64,000 bases of DNA from Eshraghiella sp964576255. Lineage in GTDB: Bacteria; Bacillota; Clostridia; Lachnospirales; Lachnospiraceae. The position numbers were made by a program, and so were the translations under genes. Of the stretch, positions 44,116-52,848 are shown in pieces (the stretch's first letter is position 1; each line of letters opens with the position of its first letter). The stretch is taken from NCBI GenBank assembly GCA_964576255.1, contig CAZNUK010000002.1, positions 1 through 64,000 of the forward strand, read 5' to 3'. The notes below the pieces were generated by a model. That model ran no database searches and was not told where the DNA came from. It saw only the letters and a list, made by a program, of their open reading frames with translations.

Positions 44116-45468
44116 TTATTCTCCTATGCATCTCTCTATAAGAGCTGCAAGCTTCTTAGCTTCTTCTTCTATTAATTGCTGGTCATTTCCCTCAATCATT
44201 ACTCTTACCAAAGGCTCTGTTCCCGACGGACGAATTAACACTCTTCCGGCACCATTAAATTTCTTCTCTAATTCTTCAATTGCTCCTGCAATCTCTGCAT
44301 TATCCATATAATAATCTTTCTTAAGATTTGACACCCTTGCATTAACGAGTGACTGTGGAAGAACCTCCATAATACTACCAAGCTCCGATAGCTTTTCCCC
44401 TGTACTTACCAGAACCTCCAAAAGGTGGATGGCACTTACAAGCCCGTCTCCGGTTGTATTTTCATCCAGAAAAATCACATGTCCCGACTGCTCTCCTCCA
44501 AGGTTATAACCTTTTTTCAGCATTTTTTCAAGAACATATCTATCTCCAACCTTGGTCTGCTCTATATTAATTGCCTCTCTTTCGCCCATCTGGAAGAATC
44601 CCAAATTACTCATAACTGTTGCAACAACAGTATTCTGCTTAAGAGTTCCTTTTTTCTTCATATATGCACCGCAAATGGCCATAATTCTATCACCATCCAC
44701 TACATTGCCCAACTCATCCACTGCCAGCATTCTGTCAGCATCACCATCAAAGGCGATACCAATGTCAGCCTTTTCACTGAGTACCTTCGCCTGTAGCTCT
44801 TCCATATGAGTTGAACCACAGCCCTTGTTAATATTAACTCCATCCGGTTTATTATGTAGCATAACCGGATTAGCTTTTAGAAGCTTAAAGGCTTTTTCCG
44901 CTGTGTAACTTGCAGCACCCTCAGCCGTATCCACAACCAGCTTCAATCCTGATAAATCCATTGGAATTAATCCTGCAGCAAAATTAACATATTCATCTCT
45001 TAAATCATATCTGTATGTAATTTTGCCAACCTCACCGCCTAATGGCATTGGAAACTCAGCCAGATTCATTCTCATAGTTTCTTCAATCTCATCCTCTAAC
45101 TGGTCCGGAAGTTTGTATCCGTTTCCGTTAAAAAACTTTATTCCGTTATATTCAGCCGGATTATGAGAAGCAGATATTACTACACCTGCATCATATCCCT
45201 TATGTCTGGTAAGATAGGATACTGCCGGTGTTGGTAAAACTCCTGCATATACTGCGTCAGCTCCAACCGAACAAATTCCTGCCATCAAAGCATTCGCCAA
45301 CATTTCTCCGGAAATTCTAGTGTCGCAGCCTACAAGAATAGTTGGCTTGTGGGCATTTTCCTTGGTCAGCACAAAAGCCCCTGCCTTACCAAGACTCATA
45401 GCCAATTCAACAGTAAGTTCCTTATTAGCAATTCCTCTAACTCCGTCTGTTCCAAATATTCTTGCCAT
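44116..45468 (-). CDS. glmM: Phosphoglucosamine mutase
   Basis: 450 residues. Phospho-Ser101 in VVISASHNPAEYNG, metal loop DGDADRMLAVD, GGEQSGHV sugar loop and RPSGTEPLVRVM. Converts GlcN-6-P to GlcN-1-P for UDP-GlcNAc. It completes the classic cdaA-cdaR-glmM order; in that arrangement CdaA and GlmM are known to interact. In the same operon as the polymer transferase genes here. Confidence 0.96.
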   Translation of the reverse strand: MARIFGTDGVRGIANKELTVELAMSLGKAGAFVLTKENAHKPTILVGCDTRISGEMLANALMAGICSVGADAVYAGVLPTPAVSYLTRHKGYDAGVVISASHNPAEYNGIKFFNGNGYKLPDQLEDEIEETMRMNLAEFPMPLGGEVGKITYRYDLRDEYVNFAAGLIPMDLSGLKLVVDTAEGAASYTAEKAFKLLKANPVMLHNKPDGVNINKGCGSTHMEELQAKVLSEKADIGIAFDGDADRMLAVDELGNVVDGDRIMAICGAYMKKKGTLKQNTVVATVMSNLGFFQMGEREAINIEQTKVGDRYVLEKMLKKGYNLGGEQSGHVIFLDENTTGDGLVSAIHLLEVLVSTGEKLSELGSIMEVLPQSLVNARVSNLKKDYYMDNAEIAGAIEELEKKFNGAGRVLIRPSGTEPLVRVMIEGNDQQLIEEEAKKLAALIERCIGE

Positions 45469-45492
45469 AAAAAGGCTCCCTTCTATACATTA

Positions 45493-46875
45493 TTAGTCAG
45501 TCTGTTCCGTAGTATTTTCATCAGTGGTATCAGTTGTATCCGTAACATTTCCACCAACCTCTGTAACATCTTCTTCGGTTACTTCCTCAGTTGGCTCCTC
45601 TGCATATTTATCCGTTATGGTAACTTTAACATAATACGTCTTAGATATAGTATATTCCGGCTCAGTAGCAAGTGTTACTTTGACTGTATGCACACCCTCT
45701 TTTTTGCCTGTCAAATCGATTGTAGGCGAAAGCTCATTGGCTGTAAGAGACTTAACAACCTCATCAACGCCCTTAACTCCCACTTCAAGCACACTTTCAG
45801 AATCAACTGTTGTAATCTCATACAGATAATCCTTGCCAAGTCCCGTAATACTTATATCCTCCACCGGAATATTAATTATTACGTCTGATATTTTTTCAAT
45901 AGTGGTCAGTACCTCAAGCACTGTCATTGAAGACACAATCTTAAAACCCGACGGCAGATAAGGAGCAAGACTTACTGCAATCTTTCCATCTGAAGTGGCA
46001 CCGGTTATGTCCACTACTCCCGATGGAATATCAATAGCCGAATAATTAGCAAGCTGATCCTTTCTGGCAGCAACATTGATAGAAGTAAGATTCTCCGTAT
46101 ATCCGCTCAAAGAATATCCTTCCGCCGGTTCTCCCGATACCACATAATTAACCTTAATCCATTTGGTAGGAAGAATCTCTATTTTAAGCTGGACATCGGA
46201 CTTGCTGAGTTCAAGCTTATCCGACTTAATAACCTTACCGTCCGCATTATAAAACACAGGTGTAACTGAATCTGAAACATCCGCATTCATACTTTCAACA
46301 TCATAGCTAATCTCTGCATATGCTATCTGTCCCACAATATTTTCCGCGCCTGTAACCTTAATGGTTGTAGGAGATGAACTATATTCTCCCACCACATAAC
46401 CACTTTCAGGTATACCGGTAATTGCAATCTGTATTGGTAAATCCTTATCAACCTTATTATCAATAACCAACTGAACATATTCTGATTTCTGACTTACAAT
46501 ATCAATTTTGTTCGATATCTCGTCATTAGTACATGATACATATATCTTAGCAGTGTCCGATTCCGGCGTTCTCTCACTCAAATCAGCATATGCATAGAAA
46601 TCAGATGCCTTCAAATTCTCCACAACAGTCTGCGGTCCCTTAACTACAATGGATATACTTCCACCAGATTCCACCTGATAAATATATCCCTTGTCGATAA
46701 GCACCTCTTCATTCTGTAATGTAACAGATATTCCACTTATCGTTACTCGCTGTGAAGGGTCAGATACATTAACAATTACAATCCACACAACAATTGCTAC
46801 AAGAATAGCAAGTATCTTGAGATGAATATTAGTAAGAAAAATGTCCTTAAGCCTTTGCATTCTTGGATTTTTCAT
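45493..46875 (-). CDS. cdaR: CdaR/YbbR, regulator of c-di-AMP cyclase
   Basis: 460 residues. An N-terminal span (~16-37) and about four YbbR beta repeats (e.g. VEDISITGLGKDYLYEITTV) with Thr/Glu-rich end (EEVTEEDVTEV). It faces outside and modulates CdaA. Its first 29 bases overlap the end of cdaA, with GGGGGCG as a possible ribosome site. Confidence 0.93.
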   Translation of the reverse strand: MKNPRMQRLKDIFLTNIHLKILAILVAIVVWIVIVNVSDPSQRVTISGISVTLQNEEVLIDKGYIYQVESGGSISIVVKGPQTVVENLKASDFYAYADLSERTPESDTAKIYVSCTNDEISNKIDIVSQKSEYVQLVIDNKVDKDLPIQIAITGIPESGYVVGEYSSSPTTIKVTGAENIVGQIAYAEISYDVESMNADVSDSVTPVFYNADGKVIKSDKLELSKSDVQLKIEILPTKWIKVNYVVSGEPAEGYSLSGYTENLTSINVAARKDQLANYSAIDIPSGVVDITGATSDGKIAVSLAPYLPSGFKIVSSMTVLEVLTTIEKISDVIINIPVEDISITGLGKDYLYEITTVDSESVLEVGVKGVDEVVKSLTANELSPTIDLTGKKEGVHTVKVTLATEPEYTISKTYYVKVTITDKYAEEPTEEVTEEDVTEVGGNVTDTTDTTDENTTEQTD

Positions 46876-47740
46876 CGTGTTTCGCCCCCTTCTTCCATAA
46901 TCTGTATCTATTTACGTCAATCGTCTTTTTCTGGAGGAATGTTAGCTTACTCTTAAGGTAATCATGGTCAACATCTCTGAAAAGTTCTCCCGCAATGGCA
47001 ATGGATACCTTGCCCGTTTCTTCAGATACCACTATTGTAAGAGCATCACTTACCTCCGAGATACCAACAGCCGCCCTATGCCTCGTGCCCAAATCCTTAC
47101 TAAGCTCCATATTATCGGATAATGGCAGATAACATGTTGCCGCAGTAATCTTATCCCCACGCACAAGAACAGCTCCGTCGTGTAACGGAGTGTTATGTTC
47201 AAAAATATTAATCAAAAGCTGGCTTGATATGGTGCCATCTATCGGAATTCCTGTTTTCTCATATTCCTCTAAGATAACCTCTTGTTCAATTACAATTAAA
47301 GCCCCCGTTTTGGTCTTTGCAAGCTCATAACATGCACGTACAAGCTCTGTAACAGTCTTGTCGCTGCATCGTTCGCCCTTATCCTTCTTATCACCAAAAG
47401 CCAGAAACTTAGATACAATTTTACGACGCCCCAACTGTTCGAGGGCTTTTCTTAATTCAGGCTGGAATATAATAACCACTGCCAGTAATGCAAAGTTAAT
47501 AATCTTACCGCCAATCCATAAAATCGTTGTAAAATTAAATAAGTAAGCCAATAACCAGAAAATGAGTAGCACAACAATACCCTTCAGCAATGTAAAGGCC
47601 CTGGTCTTCTTAACCCATGCAATAAATTCATAAATAAGAATTGCCATAAGTATTATTTCAAGAATATTAGTTACTTTAATAGTTTTGGGTATATAAAAAT
47701 TCGACAAATAATCTTCAAAAAAGTTTAATATTGCCTCCAT
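46847..47740 (-). CDS. cdaA: Diadenylate cyclase CdaA
   Basis: 297 residues: three N-terminal membrane spans (~24-95), a linker and the DAC domain with DGA at 188-190 (PLHDGAVLVRGD) and RHR at 220-222 (LGTRHRAAVGISE). Makes c-di-AMP from ATP. The start at 47740 (MEAILNFFEDYL) has AGGAAG upstream; an earlier in-frame start is less likely. Upstream of cdaR and downstream of the two unknown membrane proteins. Confidence 0.95.
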   Translation of the reverse strand: MEAILNFFEDYLSNFYIPKTIKVTNILEIILMAILIYEFIAWVKKTRAFTLLKGIVVLLIFWLLAYLFNFTTILWIGGKIINFALLAVVIIFQPELRKALEQLGRRKIVSKFLAFGDKKDKGERCSDKTVTELVRACYELAKTKTGALIVIEQEVILEEYEKTGIPIDGTISSQLLINIFEHNTPLHDGAVLVRGDKITAATCYLPLSDNMELSKDLGTRHRAAVGISEVSDALTIVVSEETGKVSIAIAGELFRDVDHDYLKSKLTFLQKKTIDVNRYRLWKKGAKHDEKSKNAKA

Positions 47741-47764
47741 AGCTACACTTCCTGTTCTCACGCG

Positions 47765-48754
47765 TTATAATTCAATGTCTTCAATATCCTCATCAAAATT
47801 CTCTGTATGAACAATTCCTTTGTCCACATGGGAATTAATTTTCTTAACCGTTACATTCTTATTAGCAACGGACACTTTAGGTATTGCTTTTACGTAGTAA
47901 TAATAATCATCATCTTCAAACTGCAGATACTCTGTCGAAGAATAATCCACCGAAAAAATAAACAGATGCAAAACAAATCCAATCAAAATTGCAATTATAT
48001 GTCCGAGAATCATCCACAAAACACTATATTCAACATTAAGGATTGAAAGAGTAATTATCTGGATTAACGCATCCACAACCATACCAGAGATAATTGCAAT
48101 TGCCCATGAATAATTTACAGACAAACGCTTAATTATATATATCATTCCTATGGTTAATGAAAATGATATAATAACAACTATCATTTCTTTATTAGTAATT
48201 ATATTACTGAAAATAAAATTAATATTCTGCAATGCATTATCCGCATCCAAAGTGGTCAGCATAGTAGAATAATTAGCAGCAAAATCCACCAGATAGTATA
48301 TAAATATTCCGCATATAGTAGGTACAATTCCGGTAATTCCCACAGTAAGAGCCGCAATAATCGGCACCGCATACGGAATGTTTAAGCAGAATAGAAGTGG
48401 TGTAAGAATAACCAGAAAACCTGTTTTAGGCGCCAGCCTGAAATACAACAGATACACCACCAGAATAACAAGTATGGCAATAACAGACAACTCTAACGAC
48501 AAGTTTAGCAGATGAATAATAATAAACAACGTCGCCAATACCACAGTAACATTAATAGGAAAAAGTGCACACACAATAGCTACAGCTAAGCACACTAATG
48601 GATTCGCCAATAAATTGTTATATCCAATTTCCCTTCCAATTATGAAAAACGACAAGAAGGCCAGTACAAAAACCAACCCATGCTTAATCCATATATCCGC
48701 CTTAGAGTATATGCTTTTCAGTTTATCTTTAGCAATCAGTAATTTCTCCATCAT
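47765..48754 (-). CDS. Polytopic membrane protein with acidic/tyrosine-rich tail
   Basis: 329 residues, about 8-9 membrane spans (~25-275) and a ~55-residue cytosolic tail with EDDDYYYYVKAIPKVSV and several acidic residues. Its start overlaps the previous stop by four bases (ATGA type) and it ends 24 bases before cdaA. I know no function; such genes occur next to cdaA in Lachnospiraceae, and a role in c-di-AMP control or turgor is an inference. Confidence 0.75.
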   Translation of the reverse strand: MMEKLLIAKDKLKSIYSKADIWIKHGLVFVLAFLSFFIIGREIGYNNLLANPLVCLAVAIVCALFPINVTVVLATLFIIIHLLNLSLELSVIAILVILVVYLLYFRLAPKTGFLVILTPLLFCLNIPYAVPIIAALTVGITGIVPTICGIFIYYLVDFAANYSTMLTTLDADNALQNINFIFSNIITNKEMIVVIISFSLTIGMIYIIKRLSVNYSWAIAIISGMVVDALIQIITLSILNVEYSVLWMILGHIIAILIGFVLHLFIFSVDYSSTEYLQFEDDDYYYYVKAIPKVSVANKNVTVKKINSHVDKGIVHTENFDEDIEDIEL

Positions 48755-49167
48755 TCTGAAGTTCCACCCTTCCTTTTACGGTCTTCTTTGTTCATAAGAA
48801 AAATCTTATGAAGCCAATTCTGGTATATCTTAATTCCGTTTTCCGCTTCAACATATCTGTACGAATATATAAAATAAGACACCAGCATATATACCACCAT
48901 TACAGCCGCATAGGAAAGCCCTACTACAACTGCTAAAAGTATATAATTAATATCTGTCAGATGTGAAACTGCATATTCAAAATTGCATGCCACAATCAAA
49001 AGTAAAATAAGAATATATGCCACCGTAACCGCAATAGCAGTACACCACATATTTACCGCAACATAATCCGATTTGTAAAAAGCTGCCTTTGGCAAATCCG
49101 AGTCGCCTTCATGTTTTTCATACATGGCGGTTCTGGACATAAGCCTTACTTTTCTCTTATTAACCAT
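48751..49167 (-). CDS. Two-span membrane protein of unknown function
   Basis: 138 residues. Cytosolic basic N-terminus with MSRTAMYEKHEGDSDLPK, two membrane spans (~45-67 and 78-102) and a basic end EDRKRKGGTSE. AGGAG precedes the ATG at 49167. Coupled to the next gene by a 4-base overlap. Unknown family; first gene of the unit that contains cdaA. Confidence 0.75.
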   Translation of the reverse strand: MVNKRKVRLMSRTAMYEKHEGDSDLPKAAFYKSDYVAVNMWCTAIAVTVAYILILLLIVACNFEYAVSHLTDINYILLAVVVGLSYAAVMVVYMLVSYFIYSYRYVEAENGIKIYQNWLHKIFLMNKEDRKRKGGTSE

Positions 49168-49247
49168 AGAATCTCCTAATAACTTTAATCTGTTAATTAT
49201 AACATATTCTTCCAGCTTTTACGAGAGTATTTATTAAGAAAAACTTA

Positions 49248-50264
49248 TTAATCATAATAAATAATAAGCTGAGAATGTCCTCCATTAGGTGAAGCCACCG
49301 CTCTTACCTTATATCCATCCACATAAAAAGTCATATCACTCTTAGCAGTAGTAAGATTATCAAAGGCTCTTAAATATCCTGTTGGAAGTACAGTTTGCAA
49401 AAAGTTCTTTAGACAACTATCAAAATTCGTTGTTCTTGTCATAACATAAATCTGAGTAAAATTCTCTGTTACAATAACCTGTCCAAGATAATTCCCGTCC
49501 TCTTTAAACACATAGGTATCCTGTAGATATACAGAAAAATTGGTAAGTGGTAAATTGGTAAGAATCGTATCCTTAGTATCCAAGGTCTCCGTTTCCTGTC
49601 CGGTCTGATTAGCGGAGGTGGTTTCCTCAGGTGTTTCCTGCGGTCTCGTAGCTTCTTGCGTAACCTCATCCGGAGCTTTAGTTGCAGAATTCTCATTTCC
49701 ACTTGTAACTCCAGGTATTGTTTCAGTATCGACCTCTGCCCCCCCCTGTGTGGTAGGGTTTATAGGCGCCACTGTTGGCGTGTCGGATATTGTAGGGACA
49801 GGCTCTGTGGCTGCCGGGTCAAACACTGGAAATTCCTCATCCACAGTCTCACCTTCGCCAATAACTTTAATAATAATAGAATCTGTTAACACTCCGTGAG
49901 TTACTGTTACCGCAGCAATACCTTCACTTATGGCTGTAACTGTTCCATCAAAAGTCACCGTAAGCACTGAATTATCACTACTGCTCCAGCTGACCTCATT
50001 GGCATACTCTGGCGGATTAGAATAACAGGCAAGTTGTATAATCGAATCCACATACAAAGTACAGTCATCAGCATTGATGGTAAGATGCTCATCTTCTCTT
50101 ATGTAATCACTAGGATTAACCGCAGAAGATGATGGGTTATTATTATTGTTGCCACGATTATGGCACATTACACAAACCACCAGAATAAATAGGATTATAG
50201 CAAATAAAGTTATCGAACTTATTACAATTGTTTTAAAATTATCTTTCTTTTTTGTATCTTTCAT
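49248..50264 (-). CDS. BIG2-domain surface protein with Thr/Pro-rich linker
   Basis: 338 residues. Single N-terminal anchor (~12-32), a BIG2 (bacterial Ig-like) domain at ~55-135 with NEVSWSSSDNSVLTVTFDGT, a long Thr/Pro/Glu-rich linker (~145-235) and a C-terminal ~100-residue domain (TNLPLTNFSVYLQDTYVFKE). Exposed at the cell surface. Its ATG overlaps the stop of the dehydrogenase gene (ATGA), so it is coupled to the TarJ-like enzyme. Function unknown; binding a surface polymer is a guess. Confidence 0.8.
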   Translation of the reverse strand: MKDTKKKDNFKTIVISSITLFAIILFILVVCVMCHNRGNNNNNPSSSAVNPSDYIREDEHLTINADDCTLYVDSIIQLACYSNPPEYANEVSWSSSDNSVLTVTFDGTVTAISEGIAAVTVTHGVLTDSIIIKVIGEGETVDEEFPVFDPAATEPVPTISDTPTVAPINPTTQGGAEVDTETIPGVTSGNENSATKAPDEVTQEATRPQETPEETTSANQTGQETETLDTKDTILTNLPLTNFSVYLQDTYVFKEDGNYLGQVIVTENFTQIYVMTRTTNFDSCLKNFLQTVLPTGYLRAFDNLTTAKSDMTFYVDGYKVRAVASPNGGHSQLIIYYD

Positions 50265-51328
50265 ATTAAATCATCCTTCATCGGAAGACTAATCATTACT
50301 TTTATGTAATCTTCCTTTTTGTCCCTCATTAGCTCTAAGCCTTTAGACAACTCATTTATTTCCACACGATGAGTAATCATCTTATCCGGCTTGACATCAC
50401 CATTTTTAAGCATATCCATAACATAGTGCCAATCATCATCCTCTTCCCCTGTAAAAGAAGAATTCCATGTCCCAAGCACCGTCAACTGATTTCTAAGTAT
50501 TTTCCAATATACATTCTTATCCATTTGAATATCAGAATGAGGATTTCCTACCAAAACAAGCATACCAGCAGGCGAGACTGCTTCTACGCCCTGGCTAATT
50601 GTAACATTAGAACCAACACATTCAAACAGTACATCCACACCATATCCTGAAGTTTTGAATTTTAGCCACTCTGAAACATCAATATTTTTGGCATCACAAT
50701 AACAATCCTCACTTATCCCAATTTCTAAAGCCTTATTCTTTTGGAATTCTTTGTTACCAACCGCCAAAATATTATTATATCCCATCGCACGCAGGAACAT
50801 TGCTACAAATAAGCCAATAGTTCCAAGTCCAATAATTCCTATTGAATCATTCCTATCAACATCAGCCCTTCTGATAGAATGAACCGCAACTGCCATAGGC
50901 TCTAACATAGCCGCCACTTCAAAGCTTACGTTATTCGGTAATTCTATCAAATTGTCAGCAGGTACCGCTACATATTCTGCAAATCCACCATTATTTCTAG
51001 ACCCAAGATACCCGTAATTTCTGCACATCTCAAAACTCCCAATGCGACATGGTTTGCATTGCCTACACGGAACAAGAGGAAACACACCAACTCTTTTTCC
51101 AATAAGACCTGTAGCTACATCTGTACCCACACTAACAACCTGCCCCGAAAATTCATGTCCCGGAATAAGGGGATGCGAATACATTCCTGTTTGATATACT
51201 CTCGGAACATCAGAACCACATACTCCTACAGCACCAACCTTTACGAGTACCTCTCCCACTTTAGCACAAGGTTTTTCAATTTCTTCAAATCGTAAGTCAT
51301 CTATTCCGTGTAAAACCCATGCTTTCAA
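50261..51328 (-). CDS. Zinc alcohol dehydrogenase, TarJ-like
   Basis: 355 residues, medium-chain dehydrogenase. Catalytic zinc Cys in VGVCGSDVP, His in PLIPGHEFSG, structural zinc Cys set CRQCKPCRIGSFEMC and Rossmann GLGTIGLFVA. Pairs with the TarI-like cytidylyltransferase by a 4-base overlap (ATGA). Together they fit the ribulose 5-phosphate to ribitol 5-phosphate to CDP-ribitol route of TarJ/TarI. A galactitol-phosphate dehydrogenase-like substrate is the alternative. Confidence 0.82.
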   Translation of the reverse strand: MKAWVLHGIDDLRFEEIEKPCAKVGEVLVKVGAVGVCGSDVPRVYQTGMYSHPLIPGHEFSGQVVSVGTDVATGLIGKRVGVFPLVPCRQCKPCRIGSFEMCRNYGYLGSRNNGGFAEYVAVPADNLIELPNNVSFEVAAMLEPMAVAVHSIRRADVDRNDSIGIIGLGTIGLFVAMFLRAMGYNNILAVGNKEFQKNKALEIGISEDCYCDAKNIDVSEWLKFKTSGYGVDVLFECVGSNVTISQGVEAVSPAGMLVLVGNPHSDIQMDKNVYWKILRNQLTVLGTWNSSFTGEEDDDWHYVMDMLKNGDVKPDKMITHRVEINELSKGLELMRDKKEDYIKVMISLPMKDDLI

Positions 51329-52023
51329 GGCTTTCCTCCTATCACATTCTGAAATCTATCCAAATCATTCTGAGTTGTAATTTTAAAATTATATTCATCT
51401 CCCGGTATCATATTAATGTTCATACCAGCCATAATTGCCGGCTCTGTGGAGCCATTAATCGAATATATTTTATCCGGAAGCAAGCTTTTGTTCGCCTCCA
51501 AATATTTTCCTAATACAAACAACTCCGGTGCTTGTCCTGCATATATCTGATTTCTATTCAAAAGCGAATTGATTTTTCTACCATCATGGCTTAAATATAC
51601 CGTATCCTTCATAGTTAAAACAGGAATAACACCATCGCAGCCTTTAATTGCATTAAAACACTGTGAAATAAGCGTTTCTGACAACAACGGGCGTGCAGCA
51701 TCATGAATCAACACCATGTCTTCTTTAGAAGCAAATCCCATTATATCTCTAATTCCATTATAAATAGAAATCTGTCTGTTAGCTCCCGGCTCAGAAAAAC
51801 CTCTTAATTTATCGAAAAGTCTCGCTTCTTTAAGCCACTTATCAATTGCACTACGCCATGTTTTGTCAGCCACAATCCATATGCCATCTATATCCTTATG
51901 CCTCGCCAAAGTCTCATAAGAATACATAAATATAGGCTTTCCATTAACCTTTACATACTGCTTTGGAATATCCATCTTCATACGCAAACCGGTTCCACCG
52001 GACAAAATAAGTGCAATTTTCAT
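51325..52023 (-). CDS. IspD/TarI-family cytidylyltransferase
   Basis: 232 residues. CTP site LILSGGTGLRMKMDIPKQYV, D-A-A-R-P motif VLIHDAARPLLS and the C-terminal GDEYNFKITTQNDLDRF. Fold fits both IspD and TarI (CDP-ribitol synthesis). The neighbour is a dehydrogenase and not ispF, which favours the TarI-type (polyol) role. Precedes the dehydrogenase with an ATGA overlap. Confidence 0.82.
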   Translation of the reverse strand: MKIALILSGGTGLRMKMDIPKQYVKVNGKPIFMYSYETLARHKDIDGIWIVADKTWRSAIDKWLKEARLFDKLRGFSEPGANRQISIYNGIRDIMGFASKEDMVLIHDAARPLLSETLISQCFNAIKGCDGVIPVLTMKDTVYLSHDGRKINSLLNRNQIYAGQAPELFVLGKYLEANKSLLPDKIYSINGSTEPAIMAGMNINMIPGDEYNFKITTQNDLDRFQNVIGGKP

Positions 52024-52042
52024 ACTTTTCTCCTCTCAAACC

Positions 52043-52831
52043 CTAACCTAAAGTTACATCTAATACAATCATCAATGTAAATCCTGCCGCAAAAGCAATC
52101 GTACCAATATTAGAGTGCTCTCCTGCAGACATTTCAGGAATCAATTCCTCCACAACTACATAGAGCATAGCTCCCGCTGCAAATCCCAGCATCCAAGGGA
52201 GTAATGGCGCTATAAACCCTGCCACAAGTATTGTGCCAAGCGCCGCCAAAGGTTCTATAAGACCCGACAATGCTCCCCACAAAAAAGCTTTTCCCTTAGA
52301 TATCCCCTCTCCTCTTAAAGGCATTGAAATAATTGCCCCTTCCGGAAAATTCTGAATAGCAATTCCCAGAGCAAGAGTCATAGCCCCCGCAAGGCTTAGC
52401 CCTGTATTTTCTGTCATTCCTCCGGCAATAACCACTCCAACTGCCACACCCTCTGGCAGATTATGAAGGGCAACCGCCAACATAAGCATAGCCGACTTAG
52501 GCAGATTGCTTCTGACACCCTCTGCCTTATCACTGTTCATATGGAGATGAGGGATAATTTTATCCAACAAAAGAAGGAACATAATTCCCAGCCATATTCC
52601 CACAACCGCAGGAACAAATGACAATTTCCCCATATCCGATGAATATTCCAATGCAGGAATAGCAAGGCTCCACACAGAAGCCGCCACCATTACCCCTGCT
52701 GCAAATCCCAACAAAATTCTCTGTAGTGTGGGACTAAAGTCTTTTTTCATAAAAAATACAAGGCAGGCTCCGAGGCAGGTTCCCACAAAAGGCATTAAAA
52801 CACTGGCAATAACCTCTGTCGTCAACAACAT
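52043..52831 (-). CDS. ZIP family metal transporter
   Basis: 262 residues, eight predicted spans. ZIP signature HNLPEGVAVGVVIAGG on span 4 and NFPEGAIISMPLRGEG on span 5 form the metal path, so it imports zinc or another divalent ion. The start is uncertain: GGAGG is only 2 bases before the ATG at 52831, so a downstream TTG (52828 or 52825) may be used. It lies 17 bases after the GH13 gene. Confidence 0.9.
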   Translation of the reverse strand: MLLTTEVIASVLMPFVGTCLGACLVFFMKKDFSPTLQRILLGFAAGVMVAASVWSLAIPALEYSSDMGKLSFVPAVVGIWLGIMFLLLLDKIIPHLHMNSDKAEGVRSNLPKSAMLMLAVALHNLPEGVAVGVVIAGGMTENTGLSLAGAMTLALGIAIQNFPEGAIISMPLRGEGISKGKAFLWGALSGLIEPLAALGTILVAGFIAPLLPWMLGFAAGAMLYVVVEELIPEMSAGEHSNIGTIAFAAGFTLMIVLDVTLG

Positions 52832-52848
52832 ATCCTCCAAATTCTGAT

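Noticed and set aside
51325..52023. Housekeeping ispD
   Set aside because: No ispF or other isoprenoid gene nearby; it overlaps a polyol-type dehydrogenase gene. Not fully excluded.
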